Below, one piece after another: positions 35,160-46,700 of a stretch of 64,000 bases of DNA. Below the pieces are notes generated by a model. That model was not told the origin of the DNA. It saw only the letters and a list, made by a program, of their open reading frames with translations, and did no database searches. Source of the DNA: Ditylenchus dipsaci (lineage: Eukaryota; Nematoda; Chromadorea; Rhabditida; Anguinidae); the NCBI GenBank assembly GCA_004194705.1, contig SADC01000448.1:146715-210714 (forward strand). Direction: 5' to 3'. Each line of letters opens with the position of its first letter. Positions within the stretch are counted from its first letter, which is position 1. The position numbers were made by a program, and so were the translations under genes.

Positions 35160-36410
35160 CCATATCATAGCCAGGTTGTTTACAATTAAATGAAATTTTT
35201 AATTTTTCAGGCTAACCAGGTGGATCCACCTGGCCAGGTGGTACCTACCCAGGTATTGGGGTTTTGGTGTGGAAAATCGGGAATTTTGTCTTAATAACCC
35301 AATTCCACTCACAATTTAATGTGATAAGACGTTTTGTTTTTCGAATTTTAAATTTTTTATTTTTCAGGTCATCCAGGTGGATCCACCTGACCAGGAAGTA
35401 CCTGCCCCGATTTTGGTCTTGGTAACGAAAATCGGTATTGGTCTTAAATACCGTATTTCTCTAATAAGGCGGCCGCCGCCTTATTTTTCAACCTCCCTCC
35501 AGCAGGCTCGCCTATTAGAGCGGGCCGCCTTATTGGAGCAGGCCGCCTATATATTTCAAACATCCTTTCATCAAAATTTATTTAAATTCTCTAACAACAA
35601 ATTTTGAACTAAGAGGTAATAACAAACAATCATAACAATGAATGATAAACAATCTTAGACTAGGATGTGACCAATTCCAATCGAAAAGTATGAAAATTAG
35701 GAATTCGGCGCATTTGAAACAATTTTGAGTATGAATGCAATTTTTAGGGGCCGCTTATTAGAGCAGGCCGCCTTATTTTTCAACCTCCCTCCTGAGGGCC
35801 GCCTTATTAGAGCGGGCCGCCTTTTAGAGCAGGCCGCCCTATTAGAGAAATACGTAGCTTAATTCCCCACATTATTTTGCATATAATAGCATGGTTTGTT
35901 TTTTGACTTTGACAAAAAAAATATTAGGTTTTCCAGTGGATATGCCACCTGACCAGGTGGTACGCACTCAGGTTTTCGGGTTTTGGTGTGGAAAATCGGA
36001 AATTCGGTCTTAACAAACCTAATTTCCCAAACCATTTACATAAGATAGAAGGTTTTTTTAATTTTAAAGAAAAATTATATTACGGTATCCAGGTGGATAT
36101 CCACCTGCCAGATGGTACCCACCCAGGTTTTAAAATTTTGGTGTGAAAAATCGAAATTTGGTCTTAACAAACCCAATTCCACACACGATTTCACATGAGA
36201 TGGGCAGGTTTTTTTTAACTTTGAAGAAAACTTAATTTTTCAGCCATCCAGGTGTCTCCAGCTGGAGACCAGCTGGTCAGGTGGTACCCAACCTGGGTTT
36301 TGGGACTTCGGTGCCAGAAATCGCAAATTTGGTCTTAAGAAACCCTATTCCTGCACGATTTTACACACAATAGCAATATTTGTTTTCATTTTAACATTAT
36401 TTTTTGAATT
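35160..36410. repeat. 157-bp satellite, about five units
   Basis: Units of about 157 bp contain TTTTTCAGGNCATCCAGGTGG, then ATCCACCTGNCCAGGTGG, GGTTTTGGTGTGGAAAATCG and TTGGTCTTAACAAACC. One unit is split by the element at 35451-35854. Confidence 0.8.
35451..35854. mobile_element. CCGTATT-family element, word ATAAGGCGGCC
   Basis: TA-flanked ends CCGTATTTCTCTAATAAGGC and CTATTAGAGAAATACG. Both sides repeat GCCGCCTTATT. Inserted in a satellite unit. Confidence 0.82.
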
Positions 36411-36559
36411 CCGTGCAGGACAACCACGATTATTTCAACTCAATTCATAGGCCAATTTTGACTAAAAAATCCTGTGTTTGTGCCAAAATCGGGCCTGTAC
36501 TGGATTTTGCCATACCTCGATTTTCTAATTTTATCACCGTTTTGAAGCCCTTAAAATTG

Positions 36560-36650
36560 GGTGGCAATAAAATTGGCAAAAAAATCACGCTTCATATATT
36601 GTGGGTGGGGCAATAAAATTGGCAAAAAAATCACGGCTTCATATATTAAA
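36560..36650. repeat. 45-bp tandem duplication
   Basis: GGCAATAAAATTGGCAAAAA, followed by AATCACGCTTCATATATT, occurs twice in a row with small changes. Confidence 0.7.
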
Positions 36651-36827
36651 ACTAGAGGCGCGCCACCGCACATGCGGTGTCCAGCAGGTCGCATCGCTCT
36701 TTTCTCCAGGCCTTTTATCAATCGGGTATTTTTTGTATAGGATTTTTTTGTATTTGTATACATTTTTGTATTGACAATGGATGTTATAATAATAAATATT
36801 GCTTGGTGCCGCTTTGCGGCACTTCGT

Positions 36828-37880
36828 TGGCGCCGACGCTCAGCCGCTACTTGAGTAGTGCTGAGCCGCTACTGTATTACTGAGTAGCGCTCAACCGCTA
36901 CTCGGTTCTGTTCCAGGCCAGTACTGGATAAGTGGGTCACTCACTACATTGTCATCAGAAATGAAATAAGCCCACAACTTGAACCATCATTTAACACTAC
37001 GAAATAGGCTTACAAGTTTGTGGCTTTATAAAAATATGTATTTTAGTAAAATGGGTAAATCGGTCTCTAGGCTTAGTGATCATCACAGATCTTCTGAGAA
37101 GGTCATGTACTACTGAGTATATCAGCCTTAGAACCGATTTACCCATTTTACCAAAAATATATAATTTTTTATAAAGCCCACAACTTTTAAGCCTATACCG
37201 TAGTGTAAAATGGTGTTTCAAGTTGTGGGCTGTCATTTTTTGATGACAATATAGTGAGTGACCCACTTATCCAGTACTGGCTTGAAACCAGTATTAGAGT
37301 AGCGCTGAGCCACTCAGTAATAGAGAAGCGGCTCAGACGCTACTCAAGTAGCGTCTGAGCCGCTACTTGTTACTGAAGTAGCGGCTCAGCCGCTACTTGA
37401 GTAGGCTCGGCTCGGCCGCTACTCTGGCACAAGAGTAGCGGTTCAGCCGCTACTCAGTTGGAGCGTGAGTATTAGTATGACAGATCAAGAAATCTGTCAT
37501 ACCAACCATGAGTAGCGGCTCGACCGCTACTCTGGCACAAGAGTACGGCTGAGCCGCTACTCAGTTAGAGGGTTGAGTGTTGGTGTGACAGATCAGAAAT
37601 CTGTCATACCAACCATGAGTAGTGTCTGAGCCGCTACTTGAGTAGCGGCACGGCGCTACTCTGGCACAAGAGTAGCGGCTCAGTCGCTACTCTTGTGTCA
37701 GAGTAGTGGTGCTGAGCCGCTACTTGAGTAGCGGCCTCGACCGCTACTCTGGCACAAGAGTAGCGGCTGAGCCGCTACTCAGTTAGAGGGTTCGAGTTGG
37801 TGTGACAGATCAGAAATCTGTCATACCAACCATGAGTAGCGGCTGAGCCCTATTTGGAACTGAGTAGCGCTCAGCGCTAC
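36828..37880. repeat. Array of the near-palindrome AGTAGCGGCTCAGCCGCTAC
   Basis: More than twenty full or partial copies of a 21-bp self-complementary unit. They are mixed with CTGGCACAAG linkers and three copies of GACAGATCAGAAATCTGTC (itself a palindrome) plus ATACCAACC. Interrupted by the element at 36918-37280. Confidence 0.88.
36918..37280. mobile_element. Foldback MITE inside the palindrome array
   Basis: Terminal repeats CCAGTACTGGATAAGTGGGT and their complement pair over most of the 363 bp, including ACCGATTTACCCATTTTA. Confidence 0.8.
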
Positions 37881-39120
37881 TTGACCACCTGAAAATAATT
37901 TTAAACCAAAATTTTTTTTTATCATTTAACCCGTAATTCTAACACCGGATTCGTGCTCAGCATGGTCGATTTACTATAAAAACTACTCTTAAAACCAGTA
38001 CTTTTGGTCAAATATTCGAATTCCTCTCGAGACAACAAAAATATTATTTCAAATTCGAAAAATTTCAAAATTTTCGGTTTTCAGTACCCTCATCAAATAA
38101 TTTTTCGCTCCATGGGGTTCTTTAATTTCTGACCGAAATTTTTTTCATTCGACGCGCAAATTCTAGCGCACCAAAATTCTTCAGGGGGCCACGCAAGTTT
38201 TCCGCACCAAAAAAAAGTTTTCCTTGATAGAATTTTCCAAAATTTTTTTTTTACCAGAAAATTTTTTCGCCTGAACCAACCCCCGGCTTTTATTAGCGCA
38301 ATCGCGAGCCTTCACCCGGTTTCCTAAGTAAGGACACCAACTGGAAAATAAAATTTTCAAAAAGTGACCTAAAAAATGAGTTTTCATACAAGAGAAAGCA
38401 CGCTTAGTAGTTGTAGAGAGATTCGAAAGAAAGTTTTTAAAAATTTGCCAAAATTGAAGTAAAAAAAAGGCCAATTTTGCCTGAGTACCGAGTTTGTCTC
38501 CACAAAAAAACATTTTTTGTGCGTTTTTTCTTTTTCAACATCTTATACCAAAATGACCCTATATTATGTAGATTTAACTACTAAAATGTGAAAACCCGCC
38601 CACTTTGGCCAAAACCAACTTTCTAAATTGAGAAAGTCAAAAATTTTCGCAAAAATCGAAAACAATTTACCAAAATTTTTTAAAAAAGACCCGGAATTTT
38701 TTAGCATTTTTTCCATGATCTGCACGATATTCTGAGTGTCCGATGTGCAAAAATCGAAAAAACGCGATCGTGCCAAAAAAAAACCTGGAATTCGGTTTAC
38801 CAGCCAACCGGGCTAGATGCTTAGTTTTTTCTTATAATGTAGTTTATAAAAAATTTGGAAAAACAGGGAACTTTGGACGGATACTCAGGCGCTGTGACTT
38901 TGTTTCGTAGTTCCTCGAAATTTATAGGACGTTTCCTGAAAATAAAAAATATCACGTGATAGAGCGCAAAAAGCTGCATCAGATACACTTATTAGATCAC
39001 AAGTGTTACTATGTTGCCCTCTTTTTGAGAGGATTGAAGAAAGGCCTAGCAGACAGGTCATGGATGGACGATTCTGGCTCCGTTTCAATGTGACTGAAAT
39101 CGACACATTTTTTTAAGATT
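37881..39120. other. Gene-free stretch
   Basis: AT-rich, many A and T runs, no supported feature. Confidence 0.4.
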
Positions 39121-39130
39121 CAGATACCAT

Positions 39131-39771
39131 GGCATGGTGGGGTCGCCGTTCTGCCGGCCAGTCCCGTCGCCGGTCCCGTCCTAAGACGGCCCGATTTTAG
39201 ACGACGGGACGGCGACGGCCGGAAAAAAATTTCAGGACGGAGACGGAGGACGCCGGCCAATTTTTTTTAAGACGGCAGACGGCCGCCAATTTTCTTGAAA
39301 CGGCAGTCGGCCGTGAGCAAAATAGAGTATAAAAGCAACAAGAAATATGAACACTCTTATCATTTTTGTTCATTTATTTTATAATGAAGCATCTTTTCTT
39401 TTAAATTGTATATTCTTTCTGCTTCTATTAGCAAATGTCAGCGGGAGTAGTCGGATGAAACTGAATAATCAACTTCACTGTTAAAATATAGGAATTTACA
39501 CTACTGTTGTCAAAATAATATTTAATATAAAAAATCACAAATTTGTACAATTTAAATAGCAAAAATTAGATAAGTTTCGATTTGGACGCTGCGGAAGACG
39601 GCCGAATTTTTTTTGAGACGGCCTGTGAGATGGCCCGATTTTGGACAGGGCGGAAAACGCCGAAAAAAAATTCAGGACGGAGGCCGAGACGGCAAAAATT
39701 TGGACGGGCGGAAACGGTCAAAAAAATTAGTGAGACGGAGACGGGACGACCGTCCCTATTTTTAGAGATGG
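39131..39771. mobile_element. Probable hAT-like element, word GACGGCCGA
   Basis: Sub-terminal GACGGCGACGGCCGG and GACGGAGACGGGACG repeats flank an AT-rich middle. Ends are roughly CATGGTGGGG and CCCACTATG, with an imperfect duplication (ATACCATG / TGACCATG). Confidence 0.5.
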
Positions 39772-39804
39772 GCCCACTATGACCATGAGGATGAAAAAGA
39801 CAGT

Positions 39805-39970
39805 AATTTTTGTGCTGATTTTCCGCTCATCTTGTAGCTCTTGAATTTCTCTACAAGCATTGACCAGGCATCACGCAGTTATAGACAGCTATGACGTGCT
39901 CTGAACGACTTCAAGTGTAAATTTGACAGGTCAGAAAAAAGCTGTTTTATGAGTTGAATGCTGGTTGTCC
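39805..39970. repeat. Dispersed repeat, copy B
   Basis: Second copy of 32505-32670. Confidence 0.7.
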
Positions 39971-40362
39971 AATTTTTTTTCATACATGTTTCAACTCACA
40001 TACACTCATTCGATAGAGCAGATCCTTGCAGTCATTTCGACTCATTGCAATCGAAGATGTGACCATGGAGATAAGCAGTGTCCGCCTCTTGGGAGTTTGT
40101 CCAGTTTCCTCGAAAATGGTCGCGTACTGGAAACAGGTTATTAGGTCACTTCATTACATCCGAACACCCATACAACAGGGGGACCAAAGGCATTTTTAAT
40201 CTTTCACTTTTGCCACACGTATTTGTATTTTGTCTATTTTGAATTCTATTCTATTTCGCATAGTTTTTTTTTGCTCATTTTTGCTGTCCAGATTGTTTTA
40301 TTGATCATAATTTATTGAAACTTATACTACTATCTAAATTGAGGTACTGTTGTTGAGATATA

Positions 40363-40605
40363 CCGTATTTTCTCTATTAAACCCCCCTGGGGATTATTTT
40401 TCAACCCTTAAAATCAGAAATTTATGAGGTCGATTTGAGATTTTTGGGTACTCAACCAAAATCTGAAAAATGGAATCAGGAGTTCTCGTGCTAATCAAGA
40501 AAAACGCAAAAGACAGATTTGCAAAAATGTTTGCTCTAGGCTCAGATATAGGGTCCATATGGTGGGGGATTATTAGAGAGTGGGGGATTAATAGAGAAAA
40601 TACGG
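40363..40605. mobile_element. CCGTATT-family element, word GGGGGATTA
   Basis: TA-flanked ends CCGTATTTTCTCTATTAA and TTAATAGAGAAAATACGG. Typical 240-bp family interior. Confidence 0.82.
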
Positions 40606-40619
40606 TAGTCGAAGAAGGC

Positions 40620-40866
40620 GTTTTAGTTGGGGATAGTACCCGAACCACGTGATTACTACTCGGGCCACCTGGATTGTACTCAAAGCACATGAATAGTACC
40701 CAAACCGACTGAAAACTACCCGAATCACATGGATGACACCTAAACAGCCCGAATGCATCCAAAGAACCTGCTTGGTACCTGAACAAGCAGGTTCGAACCA
40801 CTTAGATAACACCCCAACTACCAGGATACTACCTAAATCACCAGGATAATACTCCAACCACTTAGA
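40620..40866. repeat. Minisatellite, unit about 24 bp (GTACCCGAACCACNTGGAT)
   Basis: About ten degenerate units. Confidence 0.65.
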
Positions 40867-40872
40867 TAGTAC

Positions 40873-41334
40873 AGTCAAGTCTCGATATAAGAGATGGCAA
40901 ATGGCCTATTTCGGGACGGGACGGAACAAAATTTACTTTAAAAAATTTCGGGACGGGACACCGGGACGGACACCGGGACGGGACAACCGGGACGGGACAA
41001 GGCCTAAAAACCCTTCGGGATGGACGGGACGTCCCGACCCATTAATAAGGGAAAAAAAGGAAAAATGAAGGAAAAATCGAAAATCATTCCGGGACGGGAC
41101 ACCGGGACGGGACACACTAGAATTTTTTTCCGGGACGGACACCGGGACGGGACACCGGGACGGGACAAGCCCTAAAATCCTTTCGGGACGGGACGGGATT
41201 CCAGTCCCGTCCCGAGGCCATCTCTATCGATATAGTGGCACACCTCGGGACTGACCATCAGGTGCCACTATATCGAAGGTGCCACTATACCCAGACATTT
41301 AACCAAATACGATCCAATAGTGCCACTTAGCAAG
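40873..41334. mobile_element. pogo-like left end interrupted by a hAT-like element
   Basis: TA-CAGTCAAGTCTCGATATA continues after the insertion as CGATATAGTGGCACACC, with the same GGTGCCACTATATCGA word as 685-1317. No right end located. Confidence 0.6.
40890..41226. mobile_element. hAT-like element, word GGGACGGGACACC
   Basis: Perfect 8-bp duplication TCGATATA (40882-40889, 41227-41234). Ends AGAGATGGC and GCCATCTCTA. 337 bp filled with the word. Confidence 0.88.
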
Positions 41335-42055
41335 TATTTTTACAACAAAACAATTGAAAATAACATTGAACAAATCGGAAGAAGTATGTGAGTTTACTTT
41401 GCTGTTCCTTCTTCTTCTTCCGCTCCTGGTTAAACGTTGTAGCATCGAAAAAGAGAAAAAGGTAATACAGTATGCATCATTTTGGCTGGTTTCCTTAGTT
41501 GTGATGGAACTAATTGAGGACGAAGAATTTGATGATCCTATTGTTGTTGAATAAAAATTGCTGCTTTAAAACTTCAGCCATCGAAAAGGAAAAAAAGAAT
41601 TTTTGTTAGGGTTGATTCAGATTTTGACCAGAAGAAAATTTGTTGATTTCGAACATAGACTCGAAAAATAGCCGACTCGGAAATGTGTGACTTGGAAATG
41701 GCCGACTCGGAAACGGGCCTCGGAAATGTCCCACAACGATTCAGCGTTTGAGTTCCGGATTACGAGGGTGCCGGATTACCGGAAGGCCGGATTGTCGAGG
41801 GTAAACATCAAGGGTTTTCTTTGTCGGCCAACCAAACTAAGCTTGGGGTGCCGGATTAGCGAGGGGTGCCAGATCAGCGAGACTCGACTGTACCTGCTGG
41901 TTTTCTGAACATACCACATCACATTCGACGCAATTCAGGAATTAGTCGAAATCTCGAGCTGAAACATGTTTTTGATAAACGGTTCACAGATTCGGGTTCC
42001 CCATGAAATTCTGCATCAGAAGCTGCCAGTCTCACAGTCCGTCCTTCTCGTGTTA
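41335..42055. other. Mixed spacer with a GCCGGATTA array and a pogo-like end
   Basis: A 66-codon open frame at 41354 matches no family that I recognise. From 41745 to 41890 GGTGCCGGATTA(G/C)CGAGG repeats and ends in CGAGACTCGACTG-TA, a pogo-like right end. Confidence 0.45.
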
Positions 42056-42185
42056 CCGTATTTCCTCTAATTGGCCGGCCCTCTTAATAAGCCAGCCCCT
42101 CTAATTAGTCGACTCTCAGGAGGCGCTCCGAAAAATAAGCCGGCCCCCTCTAATAAGGCGGCCCCTCTAACAACGCAGACACAAC
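42056..42185. mobile_element. CCGTATT-family left end, word AATAAGCCGGCCCC
   Basis: TA-CCGTATTTCCTCTAATTGGC followed by repeated TAATAAG(C/G)(C/G)GGCCCC. No right end found. Confidence 0.6.
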
Positions 42186-42353
42186 AAAAAACTTTGTTAT
42201 TAACAAAGTTATTGTAGATAGTAGACTTTGTTAATAAAAACATTATCGTTAATAATGAACTTTATTTATTAACAAAGTTTTTGTAGACAAGGGTAGACAG
42301 GCGCCTTACAGGCGCCCAACTTTTTCGTAATTTTTTTTGTGATATTTAAATTA

Positions 42354-42565
42354 CAGTCGAACCTCGCTAAAGGGACACCCCCAAAAGTTCGTTCCCCGCT
42401 GGGTCCGACACTTTTTTTAGCTCGATTTTCAAAGCTTTTTTAAAATTCTGTTTTGACAGTTCGGTCCCAAATATCGCAAGAATTCTGATTTTACCGATCG
42501 TTTTTCAGAATCCAAAAACTTTTTCTCTAAAAAAAGCAAAAACTCGATAAAGAGACATAGTGAAA
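42354..42565. mobile_element. pogo-like half element, left end
   Basis: TA-CAGTCGAACCTCGCTAAAG, interior AAAAGTTCGTTCCCC ... TCCGACAC, closing with AACTCGATAAAGAGACA. Homologous to the arm at 28243. Confidence 0.7.
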
Positions 42566-43727
42566 ATACAAAAATACAAATATAAATCGTGTTTTTGACC
42601 AGGTCACAGTGACTGAAAAATCAAAAGAATTTAAAAATGCGTTATTCCGGGGTAATTTGATCGATTGGGACTTGCCCAGGGTCGCGTTGTGGCTGGGGTC
42701 GCGTTATGTTAGGGTAAACATTGTTTAGTTTCTTTATAGGCTAACCAAATTCGTCCCGCGGTCGCGCTATACTGGAACTCGCGTTACATTGTGGACGCGT
42801 TATAGCGGTACCACATTGCCATCTTGTAGGATTCAGAAAACAAAAACAGGGTTCTGTTACCGAAATTCTTAGTGAGTAGCCTGTTTTAGCATCCGCAAAC
42901 ACCCTTCTCATGTTTCATCGGCTTCTATTGCTCTGTAGATCATTTCTTAAAGAAGTTTTTGAAGGCATGCTCAGTTCTTGTTTGGACTTATGCCATGTTG
43001 GCGATCAGAGTTGTGTAGACCTGGTTTTCGATCCATCCCTACACAAAGAGTCACACGGTACTAATCAGAGTAGATCTACTTTTTCTTTGGTATTAATTCA
43101 TGTATTTGTTGTTCTGCATTCCAAGATATCTTTATTCATTTGTTCACGCATTGACTAAACAGTCATTTATTTTTATCAACATCGCTTTGTAACTTCTCGT
43201 TAGTTTCAGCTCTTTGTTAGGTCAAATCGAACTCATTTAGAGGATTGAGTATTTCGGCAGATACTCAATTTTGCTTTTTTCTTTATCTTCGTGCATTTCA
43301 TTCATAATTTTGGCTTTTGTTTACTTGGGAGGGCCCTTTTTTTGTCAGCTATGAATAGTGTTTAGACCTCTTCTAAGTAATTTTATACGCTAATACTCTA
43401 ATTTCATTATTAACAAAACGCATTGATCAACTTTTTATTATTATTGCTTGGATGCAATTTTATTTTTTATCAGCTAAATTTTCTTTTACTTAATTGTTAA
43501 ATAATTCTGAATTGCTCATTAACGACGTCAAAGATGCTTTATCAGTTAATAGCTAGAAATTCTCAGCAGTTTTTATCACAAAATTTTTGTTTCCTGTGTT
43601 ATCAATGTTCTTAATATAGCAAAATCTGGCGTCTTCATTTTTACTTTGTTCCTTCTTTATTGAAATATTACAGAAATAAAATATAACTTCGTTACTAATT
43701 TAGATCAACTTCTCTTGGGTTATTAGA
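42566..43727. other. Spacer upstream of the S28 gene
   Basis: A GTCGCGTTAT-word cluster lies at 42665-42810. A dispersed repeat matching 28890-28985 lies at 43315-43400. No promoter element was identified with confidence. Confidence 0.4.
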
Positions 43728-46700
43728 ATGAAGTCAGTGATCGGCATTTTCCTAGCTTTTTTCATTTTCCAAATCGTAAGGTATAAAATTTATGACATTT
43801 GACTCAATTTATTATTTAAGTCTGCCTTCACTGAGCATCCCTTCTTTACCCATCTAGCCAGTGTAAATCGTGAGGAATCAGATCTAGATGTCTTGTCGAG
43901 AGTGAGACGATCTGCAGACAAGGCTACCCCATCAAAAGAAAATTGGTTCAACCAGACTGTAGACCATTTTTCGGACTCCAATGTCACATTTCAACAAGTA
44001 AAGTAGAAGTTTTTCACCTCAAAATAATCACAGCAACTAAATGTTTTAGCGCTACTTTGTCAACAAAGCTTTCGTCTCTGGGTCTGCTAATATCAATATT
44101 TTGTGGATTGAAGGAGCAGAAGCAGCCAATCCTGCCCATGTGGACAATGTCAGCTATTCACACGTGTTGAATGCGAAGTAAGCTTAATAATATTAGTAAT
44201 TTGGACGCTACTGGAATATAAAAACACCAATCCCTATTTACCACCCCTCCTGAAAAAAAGCTACTGGAATATTTTTTTGCCAAAACTTTGCTATTCAGGA
44301 GTTTGAATGCCGCTGTGTTTGCTTTGGAGCACCGTTTCTACGGCAAAAGTCAACCCTATGTGAATGTGAGTGCCACAAGCCTGAACTTGCTAAACACCAG
44401 CAAGCCGTCGAAGACGTAGCTGCTTTCATCAAAGCCCAAAACAAAGCTTCCGGCCAACAGAACCCTAAATGGGTTCTCTACGGAGCTTTCTATGGAGGAT
44501 CTTTGGCGCTTTGGACTCGCAAGAAGTATCCAACCCTGAGTGTCGGTGTGGTTTCTAGCTCTGCCCCACAAGTCCCTGCAGCAGACTTCTATTGTAAATT
44601 TGTTAAAAAAAAGTTTTGCCTAAAAATAAAGATGTAATTAAAGTGTACCAAAAGAATGTGGAAGACGCCTACAAGAACTTTAGCCAGACCTGCTACAGCA
44701 ACATCAAAACAGTGTTCTGGTGATGAGAAGAAAGATGCAGAACAAAGGCGGTAGAAGTGACTTGAGCAAAGACTTCAAACTGAAGCCTGCATTTGACAAG
44801 CTGAAACTCAACTACAATGACAAACAGTTCTTCTACGTTTTCTTCGCTTTCTTTTTGCAACAGTCTGCTCAATTTAAACAAAGTCAATGTGGTGAGTATT
44901 ACCCACTTCAAATTTTCGCATGGTCTTCTAATGCTCTAGCAGAAATAATGACTTTATTTAATAAATCAGGTGCCTCAAAAAGAGTAATGTTGTAAAGAGG
45001 ATTGTAATGGCTACAACTCTTTTCTCTCTTTTGTGCCCTGTTTTTTATTTTTTTTGAAACCATCTTGTAACTCTGGATCTCAGGCTTCTAACAAGCTATT
45101 GATTGACTAAGTGAGCTTTTAAAAAGCCGGGGGAAAAAGTCTTTAAATAAAGAAAAATAATCGAACATTTGGTCCATTCAAAACCCTATCCATGCAATTT
45201 TTTTGAATAAATACTTTTTTATTAGAAATCTAAGATCCAGAACTACAAAAAAAATTAAAAAATTTAAAGTCGATTAGAAAATTACTGAGAACAATGGATT
45301 TTTTGGGCAGAAAAAGAGCCCTTTGAAGCAGAAAAGGGGGCATTTCGGGTAACGAGAAAAACTAATTAATTTTGGGTTTCTATTCACAAAAAATTGAATT
45401 TAAAACTGAAAAATAAAAAAAAATTTAGGGACCATTTGCAACCAAAGGTGGTGGAATAGCAGATGTTTGCAAAATTTTCCAAGACTCATCATTAGATGAC
45501 TACGGTAGAATGAAGAACTATGTCAACTATATTGTTCCACTCATGACCAATTCTAAGAAGTTCTATGGCCTACCCAACAACTACACTTTGTTTGTGCAAT
45601 CCTTCAAAACCAAAATACTAACAGTGATTACAGTAAGTTACACTTAAGTGCCTTGAACGTTGCTATACGCAAATCGCTGACTTTAGCCAACACTCGATCT
45701 TGGTACTGGCAGCGTTGTAATGAAGTTGGATATTTCTATACCACCGACTATGGAGCTGATTATGCTTTGGAAGTGTTGTACCCAACAAGTTAGTTTGTGT
45801 GGCTTTGCACCTTGCGAGTTTTAATAATTTGAAATGGCTGTTTTAGCTTTTGGATAAACTTGTGCAGTGATGTTTTCGGCTCCAAATTCGGTGTGAACAA
45901 TTTGCACAATGGTGTGAAGAAAGCCAAAGGTGTCTATGGCAGCAGTGGAGCTGTTAATGTAAAATTCGATCCGACTATAGGATAACCACCCCCCTCCCCA
46001 ACAGTGCTATAAATCGATGTTTTTGCATTTTTCTCGTATCGAAAGGTCATATACTCGCCCAGAGTTTACATAAAAAAGTTGGTGCTAAGCCCGTTTACCG
46101 AAAATTCAAATGTCACTTTGTAGAGAAATTTCTCTGCTCCAACACAGTTAAAACAGATTTTTCATATGAACTTATGATTTCTAAGGGTCATTGTCTAAGG
46201 GTCGTTTTATGAATGGAGTTTTTTATTTATTTTTTGCTCGGTGCCGTTGCTTTTTTCGGCACCGGCTGCCATAGCACAGATCCTAATTACGCTAAAAATT
46301 TTTAGTTATACACCATTTTTGTAAAAGAATAGTTGTTCTACAAAGCCAAAGACATGAAAGTTTTCATAATTCGACGTGCTTTTATGTGTTTCTGAGCTAC
46401 GGTGCTAGAATTCAGGTCAACTTAAAATCGATTCACAGCACGGCTCCCCAACGATGCTCTCTTTTTAAACTTGAGTGAAAATAACCTAAATGAAAAAGTA
46501 CGTAAGATGTCTTTTAGCCCCGGCTAACATAAGCTGGCCTACCCCTGCACCTGAGGCCAGAGCCTATAAAAGTTGTTCCAAAGGATAGTTAGTTGGGAGT
46601 GGTCAGATTGTTGGGGGGAAGAGACGTGGTTATTCGCTAGTTTTCTTCTGTTTTCTTTTAAAATATATTTCAACATCTGAATGATGATTCAGGTGACCAA

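Noticed and set aside
36828..37880. CRISPR-like regularity in the AGTAGCGGCTC array
   Set aside because: The units are contiguous or separated by repeated linkers, not by unique spacers, and the host is eukaryotic.
41354..41554. 66-codon frame with leucine run and acidic tail as a transposase fragment
   Set aside because: No catalytic motif and no ATG start; similarity to any transposase N-terminus is not demonstrable by eye.
42910..43158. 82-codon frame just upstream of the S28 gene
   Set aside because: No homology recognised and no splice link to the signal-peptide exon at 43728.
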